The notes beneath the pieces were generated by a model that did not search any database, had not been told where the DNA came from, and worked only from the letters and a program-made list of their open reading frames with translations. Positions 27,272 through 35,224 of a stretch of DNA of 64,000 nt are shown piece by piece. A program made the position numbers and the translations under genes. This DNA is from an uncultured Aquimarina sp. (GTDB taxonomy: Bacteria > Bacteroidota > Bacteroidia > Flavobacteriales > Flavobacteriaceae). Position 1 is the first letter of the stretch; the number at the start of each line of letters is the position of its first letter. The stretch lies in NCBI GenBank assembly GCA_947496355.1, contig CANMCO010000001.1:248001-312000 (forward strand). Reading direction: 5' to 3'.

Positions 27272-28291
27272 CTAGGTAGCACTATACTTGTTCAAATACC
27301 AAGTTATTGTCTTTTTGATTCCTGATTCGAAATTTTCATCTGCTTCCCAGTACAATTCATTTTCTATTTTGGATGCATCGATTGCATATCTATAATCATG
27401 ACCCGGTCTGTCCTTTACAAAGGTTATTAATTCTAAATAGGATTTAGAAGATTTTCTTGGAGCTAATTTATCTAACATTAGGCATATTGTTTCGGCTATA
27501 TACAAATTATTTCTTTCATTTCTACCACCAATATTATAAGTTTCGCCTAATTTCCCTTTATGAAATACAAGATCAATTCCTTTACAATGATCCAATACGT
27601 ATAGCCAATCTCTTATGTTTTTTCCGTCTCCGTATATGGGGATTGGTTTTTCTGCAATTGCATTTCTTATAATTGTTGGAATAAGCTTTTCGTCATGTTG
27701 CTTAGGACCATAGTTATTAGAACAATTAGTAGTAATAACATTCATACCATAGGTTTGAAAATAACTTCTAACAATAAAGTCTGAAGATGCTTTAGAAGCG
27801 CTATAAGGGCTATTTGGAGCATAGGGTGTGTTTTCTGTAAATAAACCTTCTTCTCCCAAAGTACCGTATACCTCATCTGTAGAGATGTGATGAAAAAGAC
27901 TGTCTTTATGTTCTTTTTTAATTTGGTGTGGGGACTGCATCCATTGGTTTTTAGCTACGTCTAATACTGTAAAAGTTCCAAAAACATTTGTTTTAATAAA
28001 CTCATCTGGGCTTTCTATTGAATTATCTACATGTGATTCTGCTGCAAAATGAATTACTCCGCTAAAATCATGTTTCTCAAAAAGAGATTCTATCAATATT
28101 CTATTACAAATATCTCCTTCAATAAAAGTATATCTTTTATGATCATTAATCTCTCTAAGGTTTTCTAGGTTTCCGGCATAGGTTAATTTATCAATATTTA
28201 CAATATCCGTTTCGGGATATTTATCAAGGAAGTATGGGATAAAATTTGATCCTATAAATCCGGCACCACCAGTTATCAAAATACTTTTCAT
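27272..28291 (-). CDS. rfbB: dTDP-glucose 4,6-dehydratase
   Basis: A 339-aa extended SDR converting dTDP-glucose to the 4-keto-6-deoxy form. GGAGFIGSNF binds NAD, the DEVYG active-site Asp-Glu pair is present, and YSASKASSD carries Tyr and Lys. RDWLYVLDHCKGIDLV is typical of RmlB. It lies 6 nt after the second manA copy. The order rfbB-A-C-D is complete, so dTDP-L-rhamnose can be made. Confidence 0.96.
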   Translation of the reverse strand: MKSILITGGAGFIGSNFIPYFLDKYPETDIVNIDKLTYAGNLENLREINDHKRYTFIEGDICNRILIESLFEKHDFSGVIHFAAESHVDNSIESPDEFIKTNVFGTFTVLDVAKNQWMQSPHQIKKEHKDSLFHHISTDEVYGTLGEEGLFTENTPYAPNSPYSASKASSDFIVRSYFQTYGMNVITTNCSNNYGPKQHDEKLIPTIIRNAIAEKPIPIYGDGKNIRDWLYVLDHCKGIDLVFHKGKLGETYNIGGRNERNNLYIAETICLMLDKLAPRKSSKSYLELITFVKDRPGHDYRYAIDASKIENELYWEADENFESGIKKTITWYLNKYSAT

Positions 28292-28297
28292 ATTCCC

Positions 28298-29269
28298 TTA
28301 GATATAAACTTCTAGTAATTTAGTTTCCTTAATATCACTTTCTATAGACAGTTTATTAACTACAGAAGGAATTAATACTGTTTCTCCCAACGAAAATGGA
28401 GTAGAAAGGCCATTACTAATTATATTACCACGACCGGCGACACACATTAAGATTTTAAACGAGTCCATTTGCTGATAATCACGCTGAAAATTTCCTTTTA
28501 CATGTATAAAGTTTGTCGTAAAATATTTTGTCTGAACTATTTCATTTAAACTGTTCTCTTTTTTATTATAATCAAGCCTGAAATTGTTTTTTGCCTTAAA
28601 ATCTAGTGCATCTAAGGCAAAATCAGTGTGTAACTCTCTTTTATTTCCTTGAATATCTGCACGATCCCAATCATATACTCTATAGGTCACATCAGATGTT
28701 TGTTGAATTTCGGCTATTAAAGAGCCTCCGCCTATAGCATGTATCCTCCCAGCATCAATTAGATAGCTATCTCCTTTTGAGATGTTCTCAAAATTAAGTA
28801 ATTCTGTTATTTTACTATTCTTCAAGAATGATTCATATTCTTGCTTTGTAGTGTCTTTCTTAAATCCAATTATTAGTTCTGCATTCTGGTCCGCTTGAAC
28901 CACATGCCACATTTCCGTTTTTCCGAAAGAATTATGTCTTTCTTTTGCTAAGAGATCATTTGGATGAAGTTGAACAGATAAATCCTCCTTAGCATCAATA
29001 AACTTAATTAATAAAGGAAATTGATCACCAAATTTATCATATACCTTTTGCCCTAATAACTCGCCCTTAAATTTCCTGATAAGATTGGTCAATGACGCCC
29101 CTTCAAAAAAACCGTTAGAAATTATAGAGGTATTGTTTTCCAATGTAGAAATTTCCCAACTCTCCCCAATATTATCTTGTGTAGAAGGCTTATTAAGAAT
29201 CGTTTTTAGTTTATTTCCTCCCCAAATTTTTTCTTTTAAAATTGGATGAAATTTTAAAGGGTATAGCAT
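28298..29269 (-). CDS. manA: Mannose-6-phosphate isomerase, class I (copy 2)
   Basis: A 323-aa paralogue of the protein at 23981-24955, with the same opening MLYPLKFxPILKEKIWGGNK. The metal-site segments (SVQLHPNDLLAKERHNSFGKTEMW; HAIGGGSLIAEIQQTSD) are intact, so both copies look active. The C-terminal third is the most diverged part. It leads the manA-rfbB-rfbA-rfbC-rfbD-manA-manC series. Why two copies are kept is not evident; one may supply mannose only for this polysaccharide. Confidence 0.9.
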   Translation of the reverse strand: MLYPLKFHPILKEKIWGGNKLKTILNKPSTQDNIGESWEISTLENNTSIISNGFFEGASLTNLIRKFKGELLGQKVYDKFGDQFPLLIKFIDAKEDLSVQLHPNDLLAKERHNSFGKTEMWHVVQADQNAELIIGFKKDTTKQEYESFLKNSKITELLNFENISKGDSYLIDAGRIHAIGGGSLIAEIQQTSDVTYRVYDWDRADIQGNKRELHTDFALDALDFKAKNNFRLDYNKKENSLNEIVQTKYFTTNFIHVKGNFQRDYQQMDSFKILMCVAGRGNIISNGLSTPFSLGETVLIPSVVNKLSIESDIKETKLLEVYI

Positions 29270-29389
29270 ATAACTATGAATTCATTAACTCTCTAATAAT
29301 CCTTTGGCGCCTTACAGTCCTCATGATAAGGGTCATTATATTTCTATTTAAACCAATTTGTTTTTATAGATACCTTAAATAAAAAAAGC

Positions 29390-30430
29390 TCACTCTTGAT
29401 TATATTTTTTTAAATACCTATTTAGTGAAAGTAGCACTAAAACCATAAACACTAATCCCATTAACAATATAGGAAGAAGTACCATTTTCTTTTTAAAGAA
29501 ATCATTTATCAAAACACCTTTATTGGGAAAAGCCGAAATAATATTTATTGTATTGGATGTATTTGCTCTTTTATCATTAAGCACTACCATTTCATTTTTC
29601 AATTCCTTTATTTGAGCTAACAACTCTATTTCGGGAGATTGATCAGATCCTTCTCCTGCAAGATTAATACTAGTTGTTCCTTCTGGTTTACCAGCCTCAA
29701 GTGTTTTTATTTTTCTATAAAAGTTTTGCAAAGAATCTATCTCTGTAAACTGTTTTCCTATAATAGAATCCTGTAATGATAAATTTACTTCATTGATTTG
29801 TTTTTGTAATCTAAAATATTGGTTGTTTTCAATAGATTTTACAATCGCAGATTGGCATTTTTTGGCAATTTTTGCATCCTTAGCTTCAATAGTTATTTTA
29901 TGAAACTTAGCATTTATATTATTAAAATTTTTAAGATAATCATCATAATCTACCTTTTTTTGAGATATTGTATCTAAACTCTGTATAAATGTACTAAATT
30001 GTTTAATTTTTTGCGTTTGGTCAGAAAAAGATTCTATGGAGAACTCCTTCAAAGCCTGAGCCTCTTCCGGTTCAATTTTTAATGCTTCTGCAAGTGCTAT
30101 ATATTCTTCTTCTTCTGCCAGTTCATTATAAAACTCTATATTATTATATAATTGCTGAACACTATTAAAATTAGGCTCTACTATCATTGTTGACTTATAC
30201 TTAGGATCTGCAGTAGAATCCCAATAAATCCCAATCGCTATTCCAATAACACCGGCTATAACAAATTTTAAAAAGTGTTTTTGTATAAATTGAAGGAATA
30301 GAATAATAAAGTGAAAAATACCTTTAAAAATACTGCCAATAAACTTGAAGAATCTATCAAAAGCGTTGCCAATTAATTTAAACAACTGACCTAAGTCTAT
30401 TTCTTCTGTTGCGTTTTCCTTGGTACTCAT
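29390..30430 (-). CDS. Wzz-like polysaccharide chain-length (co-polymerase) protein, putative
   Basis: A 346-aa protein with a cytosolic N-terminus, a first membrane segment near residues 50-70 (FLKFVIAGVIGIAIGIYW) and a long, charged, helical periplasmic part. The last hydrophobic segment, near 313-337 (MVLLPILLMGLVFMVLVLLS), is followed by a short basic tail. This two-helix plan with a coiled periplasmic domain is that of Wzz/PCP proteins that set O-chain length. An extra amphipathic region (Phe-rich, residues ~20-48) precedes the first helix. No clear Wzz sequence motif was recognised; the call rests on topology and on its place at the head of the sugar operon. Confidence 0.6.
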   Translation of the reverse strand: MSTKENATEEIDLGQLFKLIGNAFDRFFKFIGSIFKGIFHFIILFLQFIQKHFLKFVIAGVIGIAIGIYWDSTADPKYKSTMIVEPNFNSVQQLYNNIEFYNELAEEEEYIALAEALKIEPEEAQALKEFSIESFSDQTQKIKQFSTFIQSLDTISQKKVDYDDYLKNFNNINAKFHKITIEAKDAKIAKKCQSAIVKSIENNQYFRLQKQINEVNLSLQDSIIGKQFTEIDSLQNFYRKIKTLEAGKPEGTTSINLAGEGSDQSPEIELLAQIKELKNEMVVLNDKRANTSNTINIISAFPNKGVLINDFFKKKMVLLPILLMGLVFMVLVLLSLNRYLKKYNQE

Positions 30431-30461
30431 AAATTTAATTTCGTTTAAAAGATCATTTTGG

Positions 30462-30469
30462 CAAAGTTA
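30462..30469 (-). promoter_or_regulatory. Candidate -7 promoter box TAACTTTG
   Basis: Minus-strand TAACTTTG in the 99-bp gap before the Wzz-like gene (start 30430) fits TAnnTTTG with a ~25-nt leader. It is a plausible start for the Wzz-like/manA/rfb/manA/manC transcription unit. Confidence 0.45.
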
Positions 30470-30529
30470 CTTTCTTTTATAAAATAATTTTAAAGAAAGA
30501 CAATATAATTGCAAGCTTTGGTAGAATAC

Positions 30530-32224
30530 TTACCTTTCTTTAAAAATTTGTTCTATTATTTTCTCAGTAATTAGGTATGTAGGTTTTACCCCAGTTGTTC
30601 CTAATCCTCCTGATGCCAAAGTGCTTCCTGTTTCTAAAGGGTTGTCTGATGCATAATAAGCATATCGTACTTTTACTTTAGGGCTAATACTTCCACGTAG
30701 TCTTGAAGCTGACTGAATTGCCTTTTGATAATGCGCTCCTTCCATTTCTAATCCAATCACATTCCAGGTAGAATCATGGAAAAACTTTAAAATATCTCTA
30801 TTTTGTAATGATGTTCCTAAAACGGTGATCATTGCTCCGTCATAAATATCAATCCCGTTACCTTCTAGATCTTTCTTTTTTAATTGATTTTTAAACGGAT
30901 AATTATCAGCAGTACCTTCAAAAACATGAGCAGATGGTATCATAATATCTCCTTTACCGCCTTCTAATATTCCTGCTTTCCCCATTATTGAAATAGTTTT
31001 CACGTTTGCATGAGTTTTAATTCCGGCCTGATTAATATATGGCTTTAACAGTTCATCCATTGTTTCATATGCTTGTTCTCCAAACGCATAATCCATAACT
31101 ATAATAACTGGCTTATCTGTAACATCAAGATCAGAAATTAACTTAGCATATTCTCCCTCTTCGCACTTGGATGTGTCAAAAATTTGAACATTAATATTGG
31201 CTCCACTTTGATCTTCGATGTAGGCCATCCCTTTCTGCAATGCCAATTTCTGTACTTTTGCCCTTAATTTATCATTTTTATTGTCACTTAATGACTCATA
31301 AATATCGAAAGTCGATTTATTTTTTAGTTCTGTTTTTAGCGCAATTGGGGCATAAAGTGTATTCATCACACTATGCATATTAGCACTAATAATATGAATT
31401 GGTCTATCTAGCAAACTAAGTTCTTCTAGCTTTTTCTTGATAGAATTTGCCCAAATTTCTCCATGAATATGATGACCCAATCTTTCTCTTAAAACTGGGC
31501 TAAATGTTACAATTCGTTTTTTATCTTCTATAGATTCTTCTATGGCTAATTTACCAAGCCAGTAAATAATATGTAAAAAGCGTTCTTTATTTTCTGAGCA
31601 TGAGAAATCATTATAAATAGAACTAACTTCTTCAAATGTTCTCCCTAAGATATTAGCCGTATGTGTTAAGGCAACTTCTTTTTCTGCTTTGGTTAACTCC
31701 TTTTTTGACAGAACAGCTTTTTCTAATTTTTCCCAGTCTCTTGTTACATTACCTTGCTCATTAATTACAACACGGTTCATGATTTTGTGAGACTCTATAA
31801 ACAAAAAAGTAAGATGTGTAAGAATATCATAAATCTCAGAACGCCCTCGTGTAATCTCAATATTCATCTGTTCTTCATCGATCCGGTAACAGTTTCTACG
31901 TCTTTTGGGTGGGACTATCGCTTTAAAATGAGAATTTTTATACCCTTCTTCGCTTGTTAGGTTTATGTATCTGCACTCTTCTATTCCAAAAGGTAAACGA
32001 TCTATAACATAAAGTAACCCGTTAAGTTCAACCTTTTCTTCTGCTACAGAACCATAGATTTCTGGGCGTAGTGTTAGCAAAGCTTCTCTAAGTGTGTCTC
32101 CAGAAACTCCCATTGGTTTATAAAAACCTCTATTGAAAAGGTGACGCATTGTAATATACATGCGTTCTATTGCGCTCGAACTTTCTTGAGCTCTTGTTCT
32201 TCCTTGTAGTATAAGATTTGCCAT
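30530..32224 (-). CDS. Conserved Bacteroidota protein of unknown function (possibly the DUF6909 family)
   Basis: A 564-aa soluble protein with no signal peptide. The N-terminal part (residues ~1-190) starts RTRAQESSSAIERMYITMRHLFNRGFY and is unrecognised. The C-terminal ~250 residues contain alternating hydrophobic strands and GLEMEGAHYQKAI near residue 490. That segment resembles the substrate Met-Glu motif of purine nucleoside phosphorylases and nucleosidases. From memory it belongs to a Bacteroidota-specific DUF, but I cannot confirm the number. It lies 23 nt behind the GH3-family gene, with its own promoter-like box. A nucleotide-related activity is a hypothesis only. Confidence 0.7.
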   Translation of the reverse strand: MANLILQGRTRAQESSSAIERMYITMRHLFNRGFYKPMGVSGDTLREALLTLRPEIYGSVAEEKVELNGLLYVIDRLPFGIEECRYINLTSEEGYKNSHFKAIVPPKRRRNCYRIDEEQMNIEITRGRSEIYDILTHLTFLFIESHKIMNRVVINEQGNVTRDWEKLEKAVLSKKELTKAEKEVALTHTANILGRTFEEVSSIYNDFSCSENKERFLHIIYWLGKLAIEESIEDKKRIVTFSPVLRERLGHHIHGEIWANSIKKKLEELSLLDRPIHIISANMHSVMNTLYAPIALKTELKNKSTFDIYESLSDNKNDKLRAKVQKLALQKGMAYIEDQSGANINVQIFDTSKCEEGEYAKLISDLDVTDKPVIIVMDYAFGEQAYETMDELLKPYINQAGIKTHANVKTISIMGKAGILEGGKGDIMIPSAHVFEGTADNYPFKNQLKKKDLEGNGIDIYDGAMITVLGTSLQNRDILKFFHDSTWNVIGLEMEGAHYQKAIQSASRLRGSISPKVKVRYAYYASDNPLETGSTLASGGLGTTGVKPTYLITEKIIEQIFKER

Positions 32225-32237
32225 AAATTTTTCGTAG

Positions 32238-32245
32238 CAAATATA
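32238..32245 (-). promoter_or_regulatory. Candidate -7 promoter box TATATTTG
   Basis: A perfect minus-strand TATATTTG (followed by C) is squeezed into the 23-nt gap between the GH3-family stop and the start at 32224. If used, the 564-aa gene would have an extra transcript with a leader of ~10 nt. Confidence 0.35.
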
Positions 32246-32247
32246 GT

Positions 32248-33747
32248 TTATTTGCCGATTATTGTTGTGAGTCTGTCTGCAATATTTCTATCATTAGACA
32301 GTCTGGGTAGTTTATTTTGCCCACCAAGTTTGCCAATAGATTTCATATAGTTTTTAAATCCATCTTTTGGAACGATCGTTATTTTTAAAGTTCTCAGTAT
32401 TTTTCCTTCAATCAAATCATCATAATAAGAATTCTGGTTACGTAACGATTTCTCAATTTCTAGAACCAGTCTATCTACATTTTCCGGGGTTTCCTGAAAC
32501 TCTATAAACCATTCATGATAAGGCAGATCACTATCATTTGGATTAACCTGCGGTGCAACGGTAAAATCATTGATCATCACTCCTAAAGCATCTGCTCCTT
32601 CTTTAAGTGCCTGTTCTACTTCTTTACCTATGACATGTTCACCAAAAGCCGAAATGAAATGTTTTATTCTACCAGAAACCACTACTCTATATGGTGAAGT
32701 GCTGGTGAACATAACTGTATCACCTACATTATAGGCCCACAATCCTGCATTGGTTGAAACAAGCATAACATAATTTACTCCCGTTTCTACCTCTCCTATT
32801 GTTAAACGTTTGGCGTTGTCTTCAAAAAACTCATCTGCTTTTACAAATTCATAAAACATCCCAGAATCTAACTGTAATAACATTCCTTTTTCTTTCTGGC
32901 TATCTTGAAAAGCAAAAAAACCTTCAGAAGCAGGATATAATTCTATACCGGCTACTTTTCTTCCTATTAATTTCTCGAATGTACTTTTGTAGGGTTCAAA
33001 ATTTACGCCACCATAAATGAATAATTCAAATCCTTTGAAAAGCTCTCCAATCGTTTTGTTTGTTTTTTTCTGAAGTTTTTCAAAATACATCTGAACCCAA
33101 GGTGGGATTCCACTAATAATAGTCATATTTTGATCAACAGTCTCTTCTACAATAGCATCTACTTTTTGTTCCCAATCTTCTATGCAATTAGTCTCCCAAC
33201 TGGGCATTCTGTTTTTTTGAAGATACTTTGGAACATAATGTGCCACAATACCAGATAATCTACCAAGCATTACCCCATTTTCTTCATCTAGCTCAGGGCT
33301 ACCTTGAAGAAATATCATCTTACCATTAACAAATCCTGTCTTCCCTGTTTCTGCTATATAACATAAGATTGCATTACGTGCTGCCTTTACATGCGTAGGC
33401 ATAGACTCTTTTGTTAGAGGGATATACTTAGCGCCACTTGTGGTTCCTGAAGTTTTTGCAAAATATAAAGGTTTGCCTGGCCAAAGTATATCTTTTTCGC
33501 CAGCTACTACACGATTAACATACGGCTTTAGTTCCTCATAGTCCCGTATGGGCACATGCTTTGCAAAGTCTGCATATGTGTTTATACTTTGAAACTTGTG
33601 ATCTTCACCAAAAACAGTGTGTTTTGCCGTTTCTATAAGGTTTTTAAAGACTGTTTCTTGAGTTTTTAAAGGATCAGATGCCCATTTATCAACTTTTTTG
33701 CGAATTCGTTTAGCAAAAACCTTAGCTCCTAATGCTTTTAAAGACAT
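32248..33747 (-). CDS. GH3-family acyl-adenylating protein
   Basis: A 499-aa member of the GH3 family, known in plants for joining amino acids to auxin or jasmonate by way of acyl-adenylates; bacterial members are mostly uncharacterised. The ATP/AMP-binding loop FAKTSGTTSGAKYIPLT is near residue 100, LYPASEGFFAFQ near 275, and YNVGDTVMFTS near 345. All are adenylate-enzyme motifs, so it is probably active. It is 2 nt downstream of the M23 peptidase gene. Substrate is unknown. Confidence 0.88.
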   Translation of the reverse strand: MSLKALGAKVFAKRIRKKVDKWASDPLKTQETVFKNLIETAKHTVFGEDHKFQSINTYADFAKHVPIRDYEELKPYVNRVVAGEKDILWPGKPLYFAKTSGTTSGAKYIPLTKESMPTHVKAARNAILCYIAETGKTGFVNGKMIFLQGSPELDEENGVMLGRLSGIVAHYVPKYLQKNRMPSWETNCIEDWEQKVDAIVEETVDQNMTIISGIPPWVQMYFEKLQKKTNKTIGELFKGFELFIYGGVNFEPYKSTFEKLIGRKVAGIELYPASEGFFAFQDSQKEKGMLLQLDSGMFYEFVKADEFFEDNAKRLTIGEVETGVNYVMLVSTNAGLWAYNVGDTVMFTSTSPYRVVVSGRIKHFISAFGEHVIGKEVEQALKEGADALGVMINDFTVAPQVNPNDSDLPYHEWFIEFQETPENVDRLVLEIEKSLRNQNSYYDDLIEGKILRTLKITIVPKDGFKNYMKSIGKLGGQNKLPRLSNDRNIADRLTTIIGK

Positions 33748-33749
33748 AG

Positions 33750-34622
33750 TTATTTTTCAAAATCAATAAAATTAGATGGATTTGTAGGATATCCATCTCT
33801 CCATAATTCAAAGTGCAAGTGAGGGCCTGTAGATAATTCTCCTGTAGAACCAGCTGTGGCAATTACTTCTCCTGCTTTTACCTGTTCTCCTTGTTGTTTT
33901 GTAAGAGATGCATTATGCTTATACACTGTAAGAAGATTATTATTATGTTTAAGTATAATTACATGGCCGGTTTCTGCAGTCCATTCTGCAAAAATTACTG
34001 TACCAGAAGATGCTGCCTTTACAGGAGTATCTTTGGGAACTGCGACATCCACACCATAATGTTTTTCGGTCATATTATATCCCGAAGTAATATTGCCTTT
34101 TACCGGAGGAAACAAAGAAAAATCTGTGCTTGATTTTTCGCTTTCAAACAAGCTGTATTTATCTTCTTTGGAGACTTCTTCACGAAGTTGTATATCCTGA
34201 TCAGAAGGGCTTAAATCTACTTCCTCAGGATTAAGTTTTTGAGACTGTACAGCAGAGTCAATATCAAATTCTACTGTTTTTACATCTCCTGTAAGAACCT
34301 TTCTAATCGATTTGTAATATTCCTGATTAATGTTTATTACCGATTCTAGTGAATCTGTAGTTGTAGCCAGTTGTGCCGCTCTTAAATTAAGAGATGTAGA
34401 TGAGTAACCAGGTATATACTCTCTAAGCGGAGTAAAAGCAATGAGAAAAGTAGTACCAGCTACTAAAACTATTGAGGTAATGGTTACTAAAACAAAAACA
34501 TTAAGTCTATTGAGCTTAAAGGATATTCTTTCCTCAAAAGTATCTTCATTAAGAATAACAAGACGGTACTTATTAAGTAGCTTCTTGGCAATTCTTTTCT
34601 GTTCTTTTTTCTTTTTAGCCAT
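33750..34622 (-). CDS. M23-family metallopeptidase (membrane-anchored)
   Basis: A 290-aa protein. It has a short, very basic cytosolic start (AKKKKEQKRIAKKLL), one transmembrane helix around residues 40-62 and a periplasmic linker, then a C-terminal LytM/M23 domain. The zinc-site residues are present: HYGVDVAVPK (His and Asp), GHVIILKH, and HLHFELW with the second His. Such enzymes cut peptidoglycan cross-links or, when anchored like this, act in envelope shape or division. A promoter box lies ~50 nt upstream, and the GH3-family gene follows at once. Confidence 0.9.
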   Translation of the reverse strand: MAKKKKEQKRIAKKLLNKYRLVILNEDTFEERISFKLNRLNVFVLVTITSIVLVAGTTFLIAFTPLREYIPGYSSTSLNLRAAQLATTTDSLESVININQEYYKSIRKVLTGDVKTVEFDIDSAVQSQKLNPEEVDLSPSDQDIQLREEVSKEDKYSLFESEKSSTDFSLFPPVKGNITSGYNMTEKHYGVDVAVPKDTPVKAASSGTVIFAEWTAETGHVIILKHNNNLLTVYKHNASLTKQQGEQVKAGEVIATAGSTGELSTGPHLHFELWRDGYPTNPSNFIDFEK

Positions 34623-34671
34623 AGATTACATCTTCTGTGTAGTCCGTTATCAAATTAGTGATTTGTAATAG

Positions 34672-34679
34672 CAAATATA
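34672..34679 (-). promoter_or_regulatory. Candidate -7 promoter box TATATTTG
   Basis: Minus-strand TATATTTGC fits TAnnTTTG ~50 nt ahead of the M23 peptidase start at 34622. It would drive the M23-GH3 operon. No -33 TTG seen at standard distance. Confidence 0.45.
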
Positions 34680-34936
34680 CGTAATCTACTTATGAACTCA
34701 TCTTGAAAGTTTTGTCGAACTAAACTTTAAGGACTCCATTAATTTCAAAATACAACGCACAGGAAGAACAAATCGTCTGTAAAACTCACTAAATTAATAT
34801 ATTGAATGTTTTTCAATACCATTAGTTTTATTCTTACGCTATCTATTTATGGTATCTGAAATCCTACTAAACATTATAATCTCTGCGTTGTTTAGTTAAA
34901 GATTGCTATAATTGTGCCTGTTTAATCATTTCTTGT

Positions 34937-34944
34937 TAACTTTG
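34937..34944 (+). promoter_or_regulatory. Candidate promoter of tatA (TAACTTTG, with ATTG upstream)
   Basis: TAACTTTG fits the -7 consensus, and ATTG at 34911-34914 lies 22 nt upstream, within the 17-23 nt spacing described for flavobacterial promoters. It would leave a leader of only ~15 nt before the ATG at 34965. Confidence 0.5.
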
Positions 34945-34964
34945 TGGCCTAATAAGTTTAGATC

Positions 34965-35153
34965 ATGATATCATTAAGTATATTTTTAGGAATGATTGGC
35001 CCTTGGCAAATTGCTTTAATCGTAATTATTGTATTACTTTTATTTGGAGGGAAGAAGATTCCTGAGTTAATGCGAGGCCTGGGTAGCGGCATAAAAGAAT
35101 TTAAGGACGCTTCTAAAGAAGAAGAGGACCCTAAAATTGATGAGAAGAAATAA
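34965..35153 (+). CDS. tatA: Twin-arginine translocase subunit TatA/TatE
   Basis: A 62-aa protein forming the pore-like part of the Tat system, which exports folded proteins. One N-terminal membrane helix ([14 protein letters not shown]) is followed by the family hinge and amphipathic helix [18 protein letters not shown] and a short acidic tail. The short length is normal for flavobacterial TatA. The start at 34965 keeps MIGPWQ just ahead of the helix. It is followed by a strong terminator, so it is probably monocistronic. Confidence 0.95.
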   Translation: MISLSIFLGMIGPWQIALIVIIVLLLFGGKKIPELMRGLGSGIKEFKDASKEEEDPKIDEKK

Positions 35154-35178
35154 TTTTCTGTATTCAAATACCATATAT

Positions 35179-35210
35179 AAAAAACCCAACTCTTTCGAGT
35201 TGGGTTTTTT
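35179..35210. terminator. Bidirectional intrinsic terminator between tatA and tex
   Basis: Stem CCCAACTC / GAGTTGGG with a 4-nt loop TTTC, flanked by six A on the left and six T on the right, so it can stop transcripts from both sides (tatA on plus, tex on minus). Confidence 0.92.
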
Positions 35211-35224
35211 ATGCGATATAGCTT

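Larger units (their letters stand above)
34623..34964. other. Divergent intergenic region between M23 peptidase and tatA (342 bp)
   Basis: No ORF or RNA gene is recognised here. It holds a TAnnTTTG box for each side (34672-34679 minus; 34937-34944 plus). It also has a small inverted repeat, TATTGA ... TCAATA, around 34800. The rest is A+T-rich with no other structure seen. Confidence 0.5.

Noticed and set aside
34958..35167. 69-aa minus-strand ORF across tatA
   Set aside because: Exact antisense of tatA, which is unmistakable on the plus strand.
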